Assembly (NCBI GenBank): GCA_045222555.1
Contig: JBGUYY010000097.1
Coordinates: forward strand, 248,001-312,000
Length of the DNA: 64,000 nt
Source of the DNA: UBA1756 sp045222555
Lineage (GTDB): Bacteria; Bacteroidota; Bacteroidia; Bacteroidales; WCHB1-69
Direction: 5' to 3'
This document shows positions 16,915 through 25,350 of the stretch, one piece after another. Each line of letters opens with the position of its first letter. Positions within the stretch are counted from its first letter, which is position 1. Below the pieces are notes generated by a model. It saw only the letters and a program-made list of their open reading frames with translations, was not told where the DNA came from and ran no database searches. The position numbers and the translations under genes were made by a program.

Positions 16915-16948
16915 AAAGCCCGGTCAATTGATCGGGCTTTCTTATTTT
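16915..16948. terminator. Terminator between gldN and the convergent esterase gene
   Basis: Eleven-bp stem AAAGCCCGGTC / GATCGGGCTTT with a 4-nt AATT loop, and T-rich sequence after the right arm. It lies between two convergent genes and could serve both. Confidence 0.8.
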
Positions 16949-16971
16949 ATACTCCTAACAAATAGGAAGAT

Positions 16972-17925
16972 TTACTTCACACCATTCTTTTGGATAAAAT
17001 CTAAGGCTACTTGGAAACATTCGTCAAATTCTTTCTGTTTCAGATGATACATATAAAGATCTCTGAAATAGAAAGCATGAGGCTTTTTGTCGAAAATATG
17101 CAGCTCGTATGAGGTGATCCCCAAGTTCTGCATGCGGTTGGCAATACTCTGAGAGCCATATACATAGGGAAGATGACGCATGGAAAAAGCATGTCCTTCC
17201 ACCAACGGCAAAATCTTATCCTTCGTGCCATGAATCATACAGACGGGAGTGTTTTCATCGGCATCAATCATGTCAGGAGAAAACACACTGCCCCAGAGCA
17301 GTACGGCACCTGCCACACTGAAAGTAGAGGGACTGGCACCGATAGGCGCATTGGCATGAAGCGGGGGCAACGCAGGCTCCGCAAAAGTCAATTCAGGACG
17401 CTGATCTTCATCCATATAGAGCGCATGGATAATGGCCACCGCCCCCGCCGACTGTCCCAGCAGGAAAATACGGTTGGTATCGATGTGATACCGGTCGCCA
17501 TTCGCCTTGAAATAACGCACCGCGGTACTCACATCCTGCGAGGCCAAGTAGCCCGTACGCACAAGGTTTTTATTGGAAAATTTGCCTAACGGCATCACCC
17601 GATAATCGATAGAGGCTGCAGCAAACCCCTCTTTTGCCAATCTCATACACCAATTTTTCATATCCGCATGGTCACGAGAACCGAACACGAAACCACCGCC
17701 AAACAGGGTGATCACGAGCGGCCGCGGCTGACCTGATGAATCGGCAAGTTCATAAAAGTCAAAACATAACGTTTCTGCGTGTTTTTGACCAGGTGTCTGC
17801 ACGTCGCAATAGGGAATCCCATAAGTTATGGAAACTAAAGATGTATCCTGAACACGCTGCGCTTGAAGAGTTGTGCAGATTGCCAAAAGCAAGCACAACG
17901 CAGAAAAAAGGGAAAACTTTCGCAT
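16972..17925 (-). CDS. Secreted alpha/beta-hydrolase, carboxylesterase-like
   Basis: Probably hydrolyses ester bonds in the periplasm. The 317 aa include a signal peptide (SLFSALCLLLAICTTLQAQ). The catalytic triad candidates are S159 in the nucleophile elbow GQSAG, D236 in MIHGTKDKI and H283 in KPHAFYF. The oxyanion region reads LFGGGFVFG, where most esterases of this group have HGGG; the histidine is replaced by phenylalanine. YRVMPLGKF further along is typical of the BD-FAE/acetyl-esterase branch. It follows the M28 peptidase on the minus strand by 29 bp and may be co-transcribed with it. The substrate is unknown. Confidence 0.85.
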   Translation of the reverse strand: MRKFSLFSALCLLLAICTTLQAQRVQDTSLVSITYGIPYCDVQTPGQKHAETLCFDFYELADSSGQPRPLVITLFGGGFVFGSRDHADMKNWCMRLAKEGFAAASIDYRVMPLGKFSNKNLVRTGYLASQDVSTAVRYFKANGDRYHIDTNRIFLLGQSAGAVAIIHALYMDEDQRPELTFAEPALPPLHANAPIGASPSTFSVAGAVLLWGSVFSPDMIDADENTPVCMIHGTKDKILPLVEGHAFSMRHLPYVYGSQSIANRMQNLGITSYELHIFDKKPHAFYFRDLYMYHLKQKEFDECFQVALDFIQKNGVK

Positions 17926-17954
17926 TTTATGATAAAAAAAATCTAATCACAACG

Positions 17955-19271
17955 CTACTTGTCCAACTCCAACGCCTGCAAAATCAGCGAGAAAATGCGA
18001 TTGTAGTTCTCCAAACCGCAGCTTTCGCACGTGTCGGTGAAATGGTGATAGCCCCCATAACGTCCACCCATCGTATAGATGAAGATGGCCGGACATTTCA
18101 GCGAAAAGAAATAGTGGTCGCTATTGGCGGCATTGCTACGCGGCTTCACCTGCGATACCAGATGCTGTTCATCGTTGATACGCACCAAGTTATCGTAGAA
18201 CCACTTTGTATTCTCACCATCGCTGTTCACCACAGTAAACCCCTCATCACCTCCACAAAACATATCCAAATTCAGCACCAACTTTACCTTACTCAGATCA
18301 ATGAGCGGATTTTCAACAAAATAGCGGGAGCCCCGTAATCCACTCTCCTCTCCACTAAACAATAGGAAAACCGTGGTATATTCGGCAGGATTTTGGGCAA
18401 AATGACGGGCGAAGTCCATCACAGCAGAGGTGCCGGAGGCATTGTCATGTGCCCCGTGGAAAATCACCGAATCACCCATGCAGCCCAAATGGTCGTAATG
18501 GGCGGTGAACACAATCAAAGAGTCGGGATAACGTGTCCCTTCAACCTTGAAACACACATTCTGCGTTTCATGGGTGTAGTATTCATTTTTAAAAGAAAGA
18601 GAAACATTCTTCACCTTCTGAGCGAAAAAAGAACGCTTTACGTAAACAAACGCATGTTGAGGGTTCTCCTCGCAATAGCTGAGTCCCCACACAGGAAGTT
18701 CTTCCACACCAATGAGATAGCCCCGAGCACCCAGTTCATTTTTCAATTCAAAAGTGCGGATTAACTTTTTCACATCATCGGCTGAGACATTCTTATCCTT
18801 CCAACTCGTTGCATCCACATAGACAAAGCTGCCATGGATTTGAGCGGCATAACGATCGTAGAATTTCAAAAGTTTGCGGGCATCGAAAAAGAGGGAGGCA
18901 TCCATCACCATCACGGGGGCATTAAAACTCCAAACTGAGCACGAATAAGGACTTATGCGGTAATCCCAAAACGGACTGAGGCGCTGTCCGTCCACCTCCA
19001 TCACCACATTTCCTTCCATCTTATGCGACTGAAATTCATAATGTTGGAAGCCATCTTCAGTAAGCGACTGCGCGCCCGTCTGCACGAGTTGGTCGCGGAT
19101 GAAGCGGGCGGCCTTGAGCTCGCCATCGTGGCACCCTCCCCTACCCCAGCAATCATCGGCAGAGAGTGTGGCGATACAGCTACGCACGTAGTTGGAATCC
19201 TGTGCCGGCAGTTGCACACAGGCACATACGAAAATGACCAGAAGGGTCAAACAATTGGATATTCTTCCCAT
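17955..19271 (-). CDS. Secreted M28-family zinc aminopeptidase
   Basis: An exported aminopeptidase-like protein of 438 aa. A signal peptide spans about 1-23 (LTLLVIFVCACVQLPAQ). Zinc ligands of the M28 fold are visible: H258 in AHYDHLG, D276 in HDNASG, the E308/E309 pair in SGEESGLRGS, D336 in LNLDMF, and a late histidine in GGYHHFTDT. The region before residue 240 holds an inserted PA-like or lid domain. The first 25 bp overlap the end of the PHP phosphatase gene, so translation of the two is probably linked. The natural substrate is not evident. Confidence 0.88.
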   Translation of the reverse strand: MGRISNCLTLLVIFVCACVQLPAQDSNYVRSCIATLSADDCWGRGGCHDGELKAARFIRDQLVQTGAQSLTEDGFQHYEFQSHKMEGNVVMEVDGQRLSPFWDYRISPYSCSVWSFNAPVMVMDASLFFDARKLLKFYDRYAAQIHGSFVYVDATSWKDKNVSADDVKKLIRTFELKNELGARGYLIGVEELPVWGLSYCEENPQHAFVYVKRSFFAQKVKNVSLSFKNEYYTHETQNVCFKVEGTRYPDSLIVFTAHYDHLGCMGDSVIFHGAHDNASGTSAVMDFARHFAQNPAEYTTVFLLFSGEESGLRGSRYFVENPLIDLSKVKLVLNLDMFCGGDEGFTVVNSDGENTKWFYDNLVRINDEQHLVSQVKPRSNAANSDHYFFSLKCPAIFIYTMGGRYGGYHHFTDTCESCGLENYNRIFSLILQALELDK

Positions 19272-20086
19272 TGATGTTGATGGATATACATTAAATACTT
19301 AATTCCCAATTCTTTAAGATGTTGAACAGCTTCATCACGTCCCATGGGCAACTCCTCCGATTTATGCGCATCGGTGCTTACAATCACCGGAATCTGATGC
19401 TGCGCCACCTGCTGCAACAAGTAGTCGGAGGGGTAGTAGTCAGGACAACGCCCCTTATAGATGCCCCGCGTATTGACCTCCACAATCAGGTGCTTCCTGC
19501 GAATCAGCTCAATGCTATGATCGGCCAATTTCCGATACCAATCCTCCTCTTCGGTAAAGAAGCGATTCTGGTTGTGCATTTTAATTTTGTCAAAATGAGC
19601 GATAATATCAAAATTCTGAGTTTCAATCATTTCATACGTCTGTTCCCAGAAAGCAGTAACGGCTTTACGGATGTCTCCGGCGAAGAAATTCTGAAGCCCG
19701 TTGTCATAAATTTCGCGTTTGGAGCCATCGATGAACCAGATATGATCGCTGCCAGGAGCGCGCACCAGATGAACCCCGCCGATGATATAATCGAGGTGGA
19801 AAGTGTCGCGATAGAAAGAAAACGGCTTGGTCATAGCCGGAATGAAGTCGCATTCCAATCCACGAAAGAGCTGTATTTCAGGATATTGTTGTTGCAGAGC
19901 GTTGATAGCCGCGACATACTCAGGGATAGCCTCCTCACGGATGCCGAAATCGTTATCGAAGGGCACGGGCGCGTGGGAGGAGAATCCGAGCTGGGCGTAA
20001 TGAAGCTCAACGGCTTTCTTGATGAAAGCGTCCAAGGGCTCCTTCCCGTCGCAGAAAGTGGAGTGGGTATGGTAATTATTCTTCAT
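19247..20086 (-). CDS. PHP-family histidinol-phosphatase
   Basis: A metal-dependent phosphoesterase of the PHP domain, similar to HisK/HisJ histidinol-phosphatases that act in histidine biosynthesis. The first PHP motif NYHTHSTFCDGKEPLD is at the very start. Other signatures are LGFSSHAPVPF, LFRGLECDFIP, DYIIGGVHLV, IIAHFDKIKMHN and the final IVSTDAHKSEELPMG. I chose ATG 20086 because family members begin shortly before the HTH motif; an in-frame ATG at 20104 would add six residues. No other his gene is nearby, so the in vivo substrate is not certain. It lies 29 bp after the small barrel gene and overlaps the M28 gene by 25 bp. Confidence 0.85.
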   Translation of the reverse strand: MKNNYHTHSTFCDGKEPLDAFIKKAVELHYAQLGFSSHAPVPFDNDFGIREEAIPEYVAAINALQQQYPEIQLFRGLECDFIPAMTKPFSFYRDTFHLDYIIGGVHLVRAPGSDHIWFIDGSKREIYDNGLQNFFAGDIRKAVTAFWEQTYEMIETQNFDIIAHFDKIKMHNQNRFFTEEEDWYRKLADHSIELIRRKHLIVEVNTRGIYKGRCPDYYPSDYLLQQVAQHQIPVIVSTDAHKSEELPMGRDEAVQHLKELGIKYLMYIHQHQWEEYPIV

Positions 20087-20115
20087 GGAAGGAGGAATCG
20101 GCATCCGTTACGGGA

Positions 20116-20649
20116 TTAGAAAGTGTAACGGGCGGAAACGTTGAAGAAGTTATAGTCGAACAGCACGAACGGATCGTGATGTGGGTTGGCGAAGAGGAAA
20201 AAACCCGGGCGGGCGTCAACCTGGAGGGCCAACGGGATGTTGGCGAACTTGTATTCTGCACCGCCAAACACGTTGGCACCGATGACAAAGTTAGCATGGT
20301 CGTACACGCCTATGCGGTGATGGTGACGCAAGGTTCCACCCACGTTGAGGCCGCCGCCGATAAACCAATAGAAACCGTTGCCACAGGCATTCTCATACAT
20401 GAAATTGGGGTTGAAAGTGAGCACAATCGGAACAGCATTATACTCATAGTCCACGATGAAGCGGTAACCCAAGTCGAGCTGGATGGCGAAGTGGTTGGTG
20501 GGGAAAGTTTTGAAGGAGACACCATTCATGAAGCCAATGGTACCACCGATGGCATTGTTGTAAGGGGCTGCATCGCGGCGTGTCTGGCCGAAAACAGTGG
20601 TGCAGCACATCAAAGCTAACAGACTGGAAATCAATACTATTCTTTTCAT
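20116..20649 (-). CDS. Small outer-membrane barrel protein (paralogue A)
   Basis: A 177-aa probable eight-stranded barrel with a signal peptide (IVLISSLLALMCCTTVFGQ). The start at 20649 was chosen because it begins the signal peptide and lies after the -7 box at 20672-20679. The pattern IGGTIGFMNGVSFKTF, HFAIQLDLGYRF, NPNFMYEN and ALQVDARPGFF and the final SARYTF match the protein at 62485-63042 closely, so the two are paralogues. The last residue is phenylalanine, as expected for barrel insertion. Function unknown; possibly a porin-like or structural protein. Confidence 0.75.
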   Translation of the reverse strand: MKRIVLISSLLALMCCTTVFGQTRRDAAPYNNAIGGTIGFMNGVSFKTFPTNHFAIQLDLGYRFIVDYEYNAVPIVLTFNPNFMYENACGNGFYWFIGGGLNVGGTLRHHHRIGVYDHANFVIGANVFGGAEYKFANIPLALQVDARPGFFLFANPHHDPFVLFDYNFFNVSARYTF

Positions 20650-20671
20650 GATAGATAAATTTTGTAACATG

Positions 20672-20679
20672 CAAAGATA
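20672..20679 (-). promoter_or_regulatory. -7 box TATCTTTG for the small barrel A
   Basis: TAnnTTTG match on the minus strand, 22 bp before ATG 20649. Confidence 0.55.
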
Positions 20680-20749
20680 CATTGGATTTTAACGACAAGA
20701 TTTCTTGTAATTTTTTTTTATAAACAGAAAATAATTGATAACTTTTTTC

Positions 20750-20757
20750 TACCTTTG
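20750..20757 (+). promoter_or_regulatory. -7 box TACCTTTG for the Omp28-like cargo
   Basis: Exact TAnnTTTG match 44 bp before ATG 20802, divergent from the barrel promoter. Confidence 0.6.
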
Positions 20758-20801
20758 CAGCTTCAAAAAGAACATTAATCATTCACCAAAATCAACCATT
20801 T

Positions 20802-22511
20802 ATGAAAAAAATTTTATCCCTTGCAGTTCTGGCTTTCCTGTCAGTTTTTACAGTGATGGCTCAGGGCGAACAGTTTGTCTCCACGGAGGTTTCCAACAAG
20901 AACATAGTATTAGAGGAATATACTGGCATCCAATGCCAATTCTGCCCAGACGGCCACAAAAGAGCCAATCAACTTGCTGCTGCCCATCCGGGGCGTGTAT
21001 TTGTGATTAACATTCACGCTGGTGGATATGCCGCCAATACTTACACCACAGCGCATGGCAACACGCTTCAGACCACTTTCGGTGCCAACTCTTTTCCGAC
21101 TGGGACTGTCAACCGTCACACCTTCTCTGGATATAGCCAAGGGAATTTCCTGCTGGGCAGAGGTGATTGGACATCTGCCGCCAACACCATCATGTCGCAG
21201 ACCTCACCTGTCAACATTGCTGCACGCGGAACGTTAGACTGGAACACCCGTGAGCTCAACATTACGGTTCAGCTGTATTACACCGCTGACGAAGCCAACA
21301 GCACCAACAAACTGAATGTGGCTATTCTTCAGGACAATGTGATTGGTAGCCAGGTAGGATCCAGCCTCAATCCTGCTCAGCAGGTAGGTAGTCAATACTG
21401 CCACATGCACATGTTCCGCGGGTTTGTGTATAATGACGCTTGGGGTGAAGACATTACCACCACCACGCAAGGTTCGTTTGTAGAAAAAAACTATACCTAC
21501 ACCATCCCTGCCAGCCTTGGCACACCCACTGCCATCACTGCCAAATTGGAAGACCTGCATTTTGTAGCTTTCGTGGCCCAAGGTCAGCAGGAGATTCTCA
21601 CCGGCTGCGCAGTGGAGATCGAGAACATCAACATGCCCGCCCTTAACCCGCGTGTTGACGCTCTCACCAATAGTGAAGTTTTGGATTGCAGTACCGATGC
21701 TAGAGCGAACGTTAAAGTCACCAATGTTGGTTCTGATGCTATCACCTCCCTCACTTTCCAGTACAGTGTGGCCAACGGCACCCCGATGACCTACGACTGG
21801 ACGGGTAACATCGCCTCCATGGGCAATGCCACCATTGAATTACCCGCCTTCACTGTGGCCACCAACACCAACCAAGTTGTCAAAGCTAAGATTGTGAGCG
21901 CCAACGGTCAGGCTTTTGAAAGCGACGAGGCATCCCTTACCATCAAGAAAATTGTTGGTGATGGCACCAGCGAGATGACACTGAAAATCAAAACCGACAA
22001 CTATGCCAGCGAAACCTCATACAAACTCTTTGGTCCGAACAATAATGTCGTTCAGCAGTCCAGCAGCTTCACCAACAGCTCTGTCAACGAATTTCCCATC
22101 AGCCTCACAGAGACAGGTTGTTACCGTCTGCAAGTGAAAGACTCCTATGGTGATGGTATCAGCAGCGGTTATATCAGAGTACTCAATGCCAACAACACTG
22201 TAATTGTCAACATCTCTGGCACCAGCTTTGCTTCAGAAGCAAATGCCATGATATATGTTGGAACCGTCAACATTGATGACGAAGTTCTTCAAGACATGCT
22301 CATCTTCCCGAACCCGGCCACCGAACTCATCAACATTGAGGGCAACGCCAACATCCAGCAGGTTGAGCTTTACAACCTCCAAGGCCAGCGCGTCGCTATG
22401 GAGGTGGGCAATGTGAGAACCCTCTCACTGAACAGTCTCTCCTCTGGCATGTACATCATGAAGGTTACGACCGACAACGGCACTTCCACCTACAAGGTGA
22501 GCAAAAGATAA
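20802..22511 (+). CDS. Omp28-like secreted protein with type A T9SS sorting domain
   Basis: A 569-aa surface or extracellular protein. It has a signal peptide (LAVLAFLSVFTVMAQ), then an Omp28-like, thioredoxin-related domain with CQFC at EEYTGIQCQFCPDGHKR (about residues 38-54), which could be redox-active. Beta-sandwich modules follow (about 280-480). The last 80 residues are a type A sorting domain: the motif MLIFPNPATELINIE, then VELYNLQGQRV and the terminal SSGMYIMKVTTDNG...YKVSKR. Such domains direct export through T9SS and are removed at the surface. It thus is a likely cargo of the gldKLMN system in this window. A perfect terminator follows. Confidence 0.9.
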   Translation: MKKILSLAVLAFLSVFTVMAQGEQFVSTEVSNKNIVLEEYTGIQCQFCPDGHKRANQLAAAHPGRVFVINIHAGGYAANTYTTAHGNTLQTTFGANSFPTGTVNRHTFSGYSQGNFLLGRGDWTSAANTIMSQTSPVNIAARGTLDWNTRELNITVQLYYTADEANSTNKLNVAILQDNVIGSQVGSSLNPAQQVGSQYCHMHMFRGFVYNDAWGEDITTTTQGSFVEKNYTYTIPASLGTPTAITAKLEDLHFVAFVAQGQQEILTGCAVEIENINMPALNPRVDALTNSEVLDCSTDARANVKVTNVGSDAITSLTFQYSVANGTPMTYDWTGNIASMGNATIELPAFTVATNTNQVVKAKIVSANGQAFESDEASLTIKKIVGDGTSEMTLKIKTDNYASETSYKLFGPNNNVVQQSSSFTNSSVNEFPISLTETGCYRLQVKDSYGDGISSGYIRVLNANNTVIVNISGTSFASEANAMIYVGTVNIDDEVLQDMLIFPNPATELINIEGNANIQQVELYNLQGQRVAMEVGNVRTLSLNSLSSGMYIMKVTTDNGTSTYKVSKR

Positions 22512-22533
22512 GCGTCGTTAAACCACGAATAAG

Positions 22534-22575
22534 AAGAGCGGATAAAGCCAAGGCTTTATCCGCTCTTCTGTTTTT
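22534..22575 (+). terminator. Strong terminator after the Omp28-like gene
   Basis: Fifteen- to sixteen-bp perfect stem AAGAGCGGATAAAGCC / GGCTTTATCCGCTCTT with a minimal loop, then CTGTTTTTC. Confidence 0.85.
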
Positions 22576-22633
22576 CACCCTTACAAAGATTGTAGGGGAT
22601 TCCGCCAGAAACGCTGACAGAATGTGCAGGTGT

Positions 22634-23125
22634 TTATTTATATTGTAGCACTTCTTCGGAGAAGAACTCCAACTGCACGCCGGCCTTGCGGAACATCTCC
22701 TCCGACTCGGCACCGGCATGGTACTTTTTCTCGCACACCACCCGCGTGATGCCGCAGTTGATGATCAGCATGGCACAGACACGGCAGGGGGTCATACGAC
22801 AATACAAAGTGCTATTATTCAGAGAAATACCCAATTTAGCAGCCTGACAGATGGCATTCTGTTCGGCATGAACTGTACGCACGCAGTGTTCGGTAACAGT
22901 ACCGTCCTCATGGATGGTCTTTTTCAGCTGGTGGCCCACCTCATCGCAATGCGGCAGCCCTTTCGGAGAACCCACATAACCGGTGACCAAAATCTGACGG
23001 TCGCGCACGATAACACAGCCGCTACGGCCGCGGTCGCAAGTGGCGCGACTACTCACCGCATTGGCAATCTCCATAAAATACTCGTCCCATGAAGGACGCA
23101 CGTATGGTTTCTTTTCTTCAGACAT
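22634..23125 (-). CDS. dCMP deaminase family protein
   Basis: A cytoplasmic zinc deaminase related to ComEB/dCMP deaminase, which converts dCMP to dUMP in pyrimidine nucleotide synthesis. The 163 aa from ATG 23125 hold the zinc site H86-A-E88 in TVHAEQNAI and C114/C117 in PCRVCAM. TCDRGRSGCVIVRD and GYVGSPKGLPHCDE are family motifs. ATG 23140 is also in frame, but MSEEKKPYVRPSW is a typical start. The tandem-repeat gene ends 19 bp upstream, and both are probably on one transcript. Confidence 0.9.
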   Translation of the reverse strand: MSEEKKPYVRPSWDEYFMEIANAVSSRATCDRGRSGCVIVRDRQILVTGYVGSPKGLPHCDEVGHQLKKTIHEDGTVTEHCVRTVHAEQNAICQAAKLGISLNNSTLYCRMTPCRVCAMLIINCGITRVVCEKKYHAGAESEEMFRKAGVQLEFFSEEVLQYK

Positions 23126-23144
23126 CTTATTAAAAATCAATTTA

Positions 23145-23576
23145 TTAAATAATACATATAATCACCCACTTTTCGGGGATTCCATCAAAATAATACAACT
23201 TTTCACCCCATTGGTCTTTCAACCGAATGGTATTGCCATCAATATAATAGAGTTTTTCACCCCATTGATCTTTCAGGCGGATAGTATTGCCATCGAAATA
23301 GTAAAGCTTTTCACCCCACTGGTCTTTGAGCCGCACGGTATTGCCATCGAAATAGTAGAGTTTGTCACCCCACTGGTCCTTGATGCGTACGGTTTTTCCA
23401 TCGAAATAGTAGAGTTTGTCACCCCACTGATCCTTAATACGAATGGTGTTGCTGTTATCGACATAATAGAGTTTGCTCCCCCACTGGTCCTTAAGGCGCA
23501 CAGTGGTTTGGGCAGAAAGAGACGAGGCTGCGAAAAGCAGCAAGGCAGACAGGGCGATAATTTTGGAAAATTTCAT
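23145..23576 (-). CDS. Secreted protein made of six 18-residue repeats
   Basis: 143 aa: a signal peptide (1-23, LSALLLFAASSLSAQ), then six near-identical 18-aa units with the pattern TVRLKDQWGEKLYYFDGN (residues 25-132), and a short hydrophobic tail (IPEKWVIICII). I know no family for it. The repeats have strand-forming (KLYYFDG) and turn (DQWG) segments, so a small beta-solenoid or beta-propeller-like structure is possible. The DNA units are 54 bp, so copy changes keep the frame. It lies directly upstream of the dCMP deaminase gene, which is an odd pairing. Confidence 0.7.
   Translation of the reverse strand: MKFSKIIALSALLLFAASSLSAQTTVRLKDQWGSKLYYVDNSNTIRIKDQWGDKLYYFDGKTVRIKDQWGDKLYYFDGNTVRLKDQWGEKLYYFDGNTIRLKDQWGEKLYYIDGNTIRLKDQWGEKLYYFDGIPEKWVIICII
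23181..23504 (-). repeat. Six tandem 54-bp coding repeats
   Basis: Contiguous in-frame units with each start 54 bp apart, differing mainly at third positions and a few codons (V/I, L/I, D/E, F/I/V). The first unit, at the high-coordinate end, is most diverged and slightly longer. Confidence 0.85.
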
Positions 23577-23645
23577 GGTGAAAAATGCAAAAACAGAAAA
23601 TCAGATATGCGGAAGTGAAGAGAGTTTAAAGAGGGGAGGATGAAC

Positions 23646-23670
23646 AAAAAAAGCAGACCGAAAAGTCTGC
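23646..23670 (-). terminator. Terminator after rpsU
   Basis: Minus-strand stem GCAGAC / GTCTGC with a 6-nt loop TTTTCG, followed by seven T. Confidence 0.75.
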
Positions 23671-23696
23671 CCTTTTGCTAAATCACCGCAAGAAAA

Positions 23697-23891
23697 CTAC
23701 TCCTGCTGAGCATTGAGCATCTGCTGGACGTAGATGGCTTTCAAGCGCTGTTCCCGGCGTACTACACTGGGCTTCGTGAATTTCTGACGATTGCGTAATT
23801 CTTTCAAAACGCCAGTTTTCTCGAATTTTCTCTTCAATTTCTTCAAAGCTTTGTCAATGTTTTCGCCTTCTTTTACGGGAACGATGATCAT
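23697..23891 (-). CDS. rpsU: Ribosomal protein bS21
   Basis: A 64-aa small-subunit ribosomal protein that binds near the 3' end of 16S rRNA. The start MIIVPVKEGENIDKALKKLK and the basic middle KFEKTGVLKELRNRQKFTKP are typical of Bacteroidota bS21. In this phylum bS21 is reported to help hide the anti-Shine-Dalgarno sequence. The gene has a GAGGT Shine-Dalgarno 7 nt before its ATG, which is notable because its neighbours have none. It stands alone with its own -7 box and terminator. Confidence 0.95.
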   Translation of the reverse strand: MIIVPVKEGENIDKALKKLKRKFEKTGVLKELRNRQKFTKPSVVRREQRLKAIYVQQMLNAQQE

Positions 23892-23898
23892 AAAAAAT

Positions 23899-23903
23899 AC
23901 CTC
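23899..23903 (-). promoter_or_regulatory. Shine-Dalgarno sequence of rpsU (GAGGT)
   Basis: On the minus strand AGAAAGAGGT is followed by a 7-nt T-rich spacer and ATG. GAGGT pairs perfectly with the anti-Shine-Dalgarno CCUCC region. In flavobacteria, ribosomes lacking bS21 are reported to favour such mRNAs, giving autoregulation of rpsU. Confidence 0.6.
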
Positions 23904-23940
23904 TTTCTTTTAAATGGTTAAACTTTAATTTTTTAGCGTG

Positions 23941-23948
23941 CAAAAATA
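23941..23948 (-). promoter_or_regulatory. -7 box TATTTTTG for rpsU
   Basis: TAnnTTTG match on the minus strand, about 50 bp before the rpsU ATG. Confidence 0.5.
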
Positions 23949-23986
23949 CAAAAATTTCCGATACAAACGATACCAAAAAAATGTTT

Positions 23987-23994
23987 TATTTTTG
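23987..23994 (+). promoter_or_regulatory. -7 box TATTTTTG for the MORN-like gene
   Basis: TAnnTTTG match 25 bp before ATG 24020. It excludes the earlier in-frame ATG at 23981. Confidence 0.55.
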
Positions 23995-24019
23995 CAGTTC
24001 ATTATTCAAAATCAAAACC

Positions 24020-25339
24020 ATGAAAGCAATCATCACCTTACTAGCTGTTTTTCTGGCAGTTAGTCCAATTTTTGCCCAAGATACTCTCAAAACTTATTGG
24101 AACAACCAGCAGCTGAAATCCATCGGAGTGGCCAACGACTCCATCGAAGAGGGCGTCTGGCGCTACTACCATCCTGACGGAAGGTTGATGATGGAGGGGA
24201 AATATCTGCACGGAAAGAAAGTTGGCTTGTGGAAGGCATGGTATGAAAGCGGAAAGCTCTCCCAGGAGTATTATGCCGACAATGGTGCCTTCAAAAGCTG
24301 GTATTCCAGCGGCATTTTGGAGTCGGAAGGGCAGATGAAAAACAGCATGAAAGATGGCAATTGGAAATTTTATTATACAGATGGACAAATCTATAGATCC
24401 TGCAACTACCTCAACGACAACCTGAATGGTCCGCTGACGGAGTACTATAAAGGGGGGCAGAAATCATTTGAAGGGACATACGAAAATGGCAAACTGGTGG
24501 GGTCTGCGAAAGGCTGGCACACCAACGGACAGGTGGAAATGGAAGGGGATTTTGTAGATGATTTGCAGGAAGGCGAGTGGAAATTCTACTATGACAACGG
24601 GCAGTTGGGCAGCATCGGCAATTTCCGTACTGGGCAGCAGCACGGCACATGGACCTATTACTACGAAGAGAATGGAAAACTATGGAAAAAAGGAGATTTC
24701 CGCAATGGGATGCGCAATGGAAAATGGGAGGCCTGGTACGAAAATGGGGCCAAACAGCGCAGCGGCAACTTCTCGTTCAACAAGGAGGACGGACACTGGG
24801 TGCAGTGGTATGAGTCAGGTGTGGTGAAGGATGAAGGCGACTTCAAGGCAGGCCAGATGTGCGGGCTGTGGAAAGGCTACTACCCCGACGGCACCCAAAA
24901 ATACGAAAGCGGCTACAACGATAACGTGCGCGACGGCGTATATAAATATTGGAACGAGAACGGCAAGAAGCGCTCCACCGGTTACTACAGCAAAGGCGAA
25001 AAGCACGGCAGCTGGGTGGAATACGCCGACAACGGACAGAAGACCGAGGAGGGCAAGTTTGTGAACGGCGAGAAGAACGGGATGTGGTCGTTCTACAACG
25101 AACGCGAAGTGAAAATCCGCGAACAAAACTTTACCAACGGCGCCGCCAACGGCAAGTTCGTTGAATACTATCCCAACGGTAAGAAACAGATGGAGGGTTG
25201 TTACGACAATCGCGTGCGCGAAGGCAAGTGGACCTACTGGGACGCCAAAGGCAAAGTGATGTACAGTGTTCAGTTCGAACACGGTAATAAAGTTAAAGTG
25301 TACAAGGAGTTAAGCGAAGAATACGCTAAGCCCTTCTAA
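24020..25339 (+). CDS. Secreted MORN-like repeat protein (YwqK type)
   Basis: 439 aa with a signal peptide (ITLLAVFLAVSPIFAQ) followed by about sixteen to eighteen repeats of about 22-24 residues. Each carries patterns such as EGxYxxGKxxGxWxxYYxNGK (for example GKWEAWYENGAKQRSGNF). This is the MORN_2/YwqK repeat known from secreted or periplasmic proteins and from immunity proteins in other phyla. The repeats probably form an elongated beta-sheet that binds proteins or lipids. No toxin gene is next to it, so an immunity role is not supported here. The downstream MBL gene is convergent. Confidence 0.8.
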   Translation: MKAIITLLAVFLAVSPIFAQDTLKTYWNNQQLKSIGVANDSIEEGVWRYYHPDGRLMMEGKYLHGKKVGLWKAWYESGKLSQEYYADNGAFKSWYSSGILESEGQMKNSMKDGNWKFYYTDGQIYRSCNYLNDNLNGPLTEYYKGGQKSFEGTYENGKLVGSAKGWHTNGQVEMEGDFVDDLQEGEWKFYYDNGQLGSIGNFRTGQQHGTWTYYYEENGKLWKKGDFRNGMRNGKWEAWYENGAKQRSGNFSFNKEDGHWVQWYESGVVKDEGDFKAGQMCGLWKGYYPDGTQKYESGYNDNVRDGVYKYWNENGKKRSTGYYSKGEKHGSWVEYADNGQKTEEGKFVNGEKNGMWSFYNEREVKIREQNFTNGAANGKFVEYYPNGKKQMEGCYDNRVREGKWTYWDAKGKVMYSVQFEHGNKVKVYKELSEEYAKPF

Positions 25340-25350
25340 AGCACAATCAG

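Noticed and set aside
23181..23504. Possible CRISPR array
   Set aside because: The repeats are contiguous without spacers, 54 bp long, in frame, and encode a secreted protein. No cas genes are present.
24020..25339. MORN-like protein as the immunity half of a toxin system
   Set aside because: YwqK-type repeats are sometimes immunity proteins, but there is no toxin-like gene next to it, and this one has a signal peptide.
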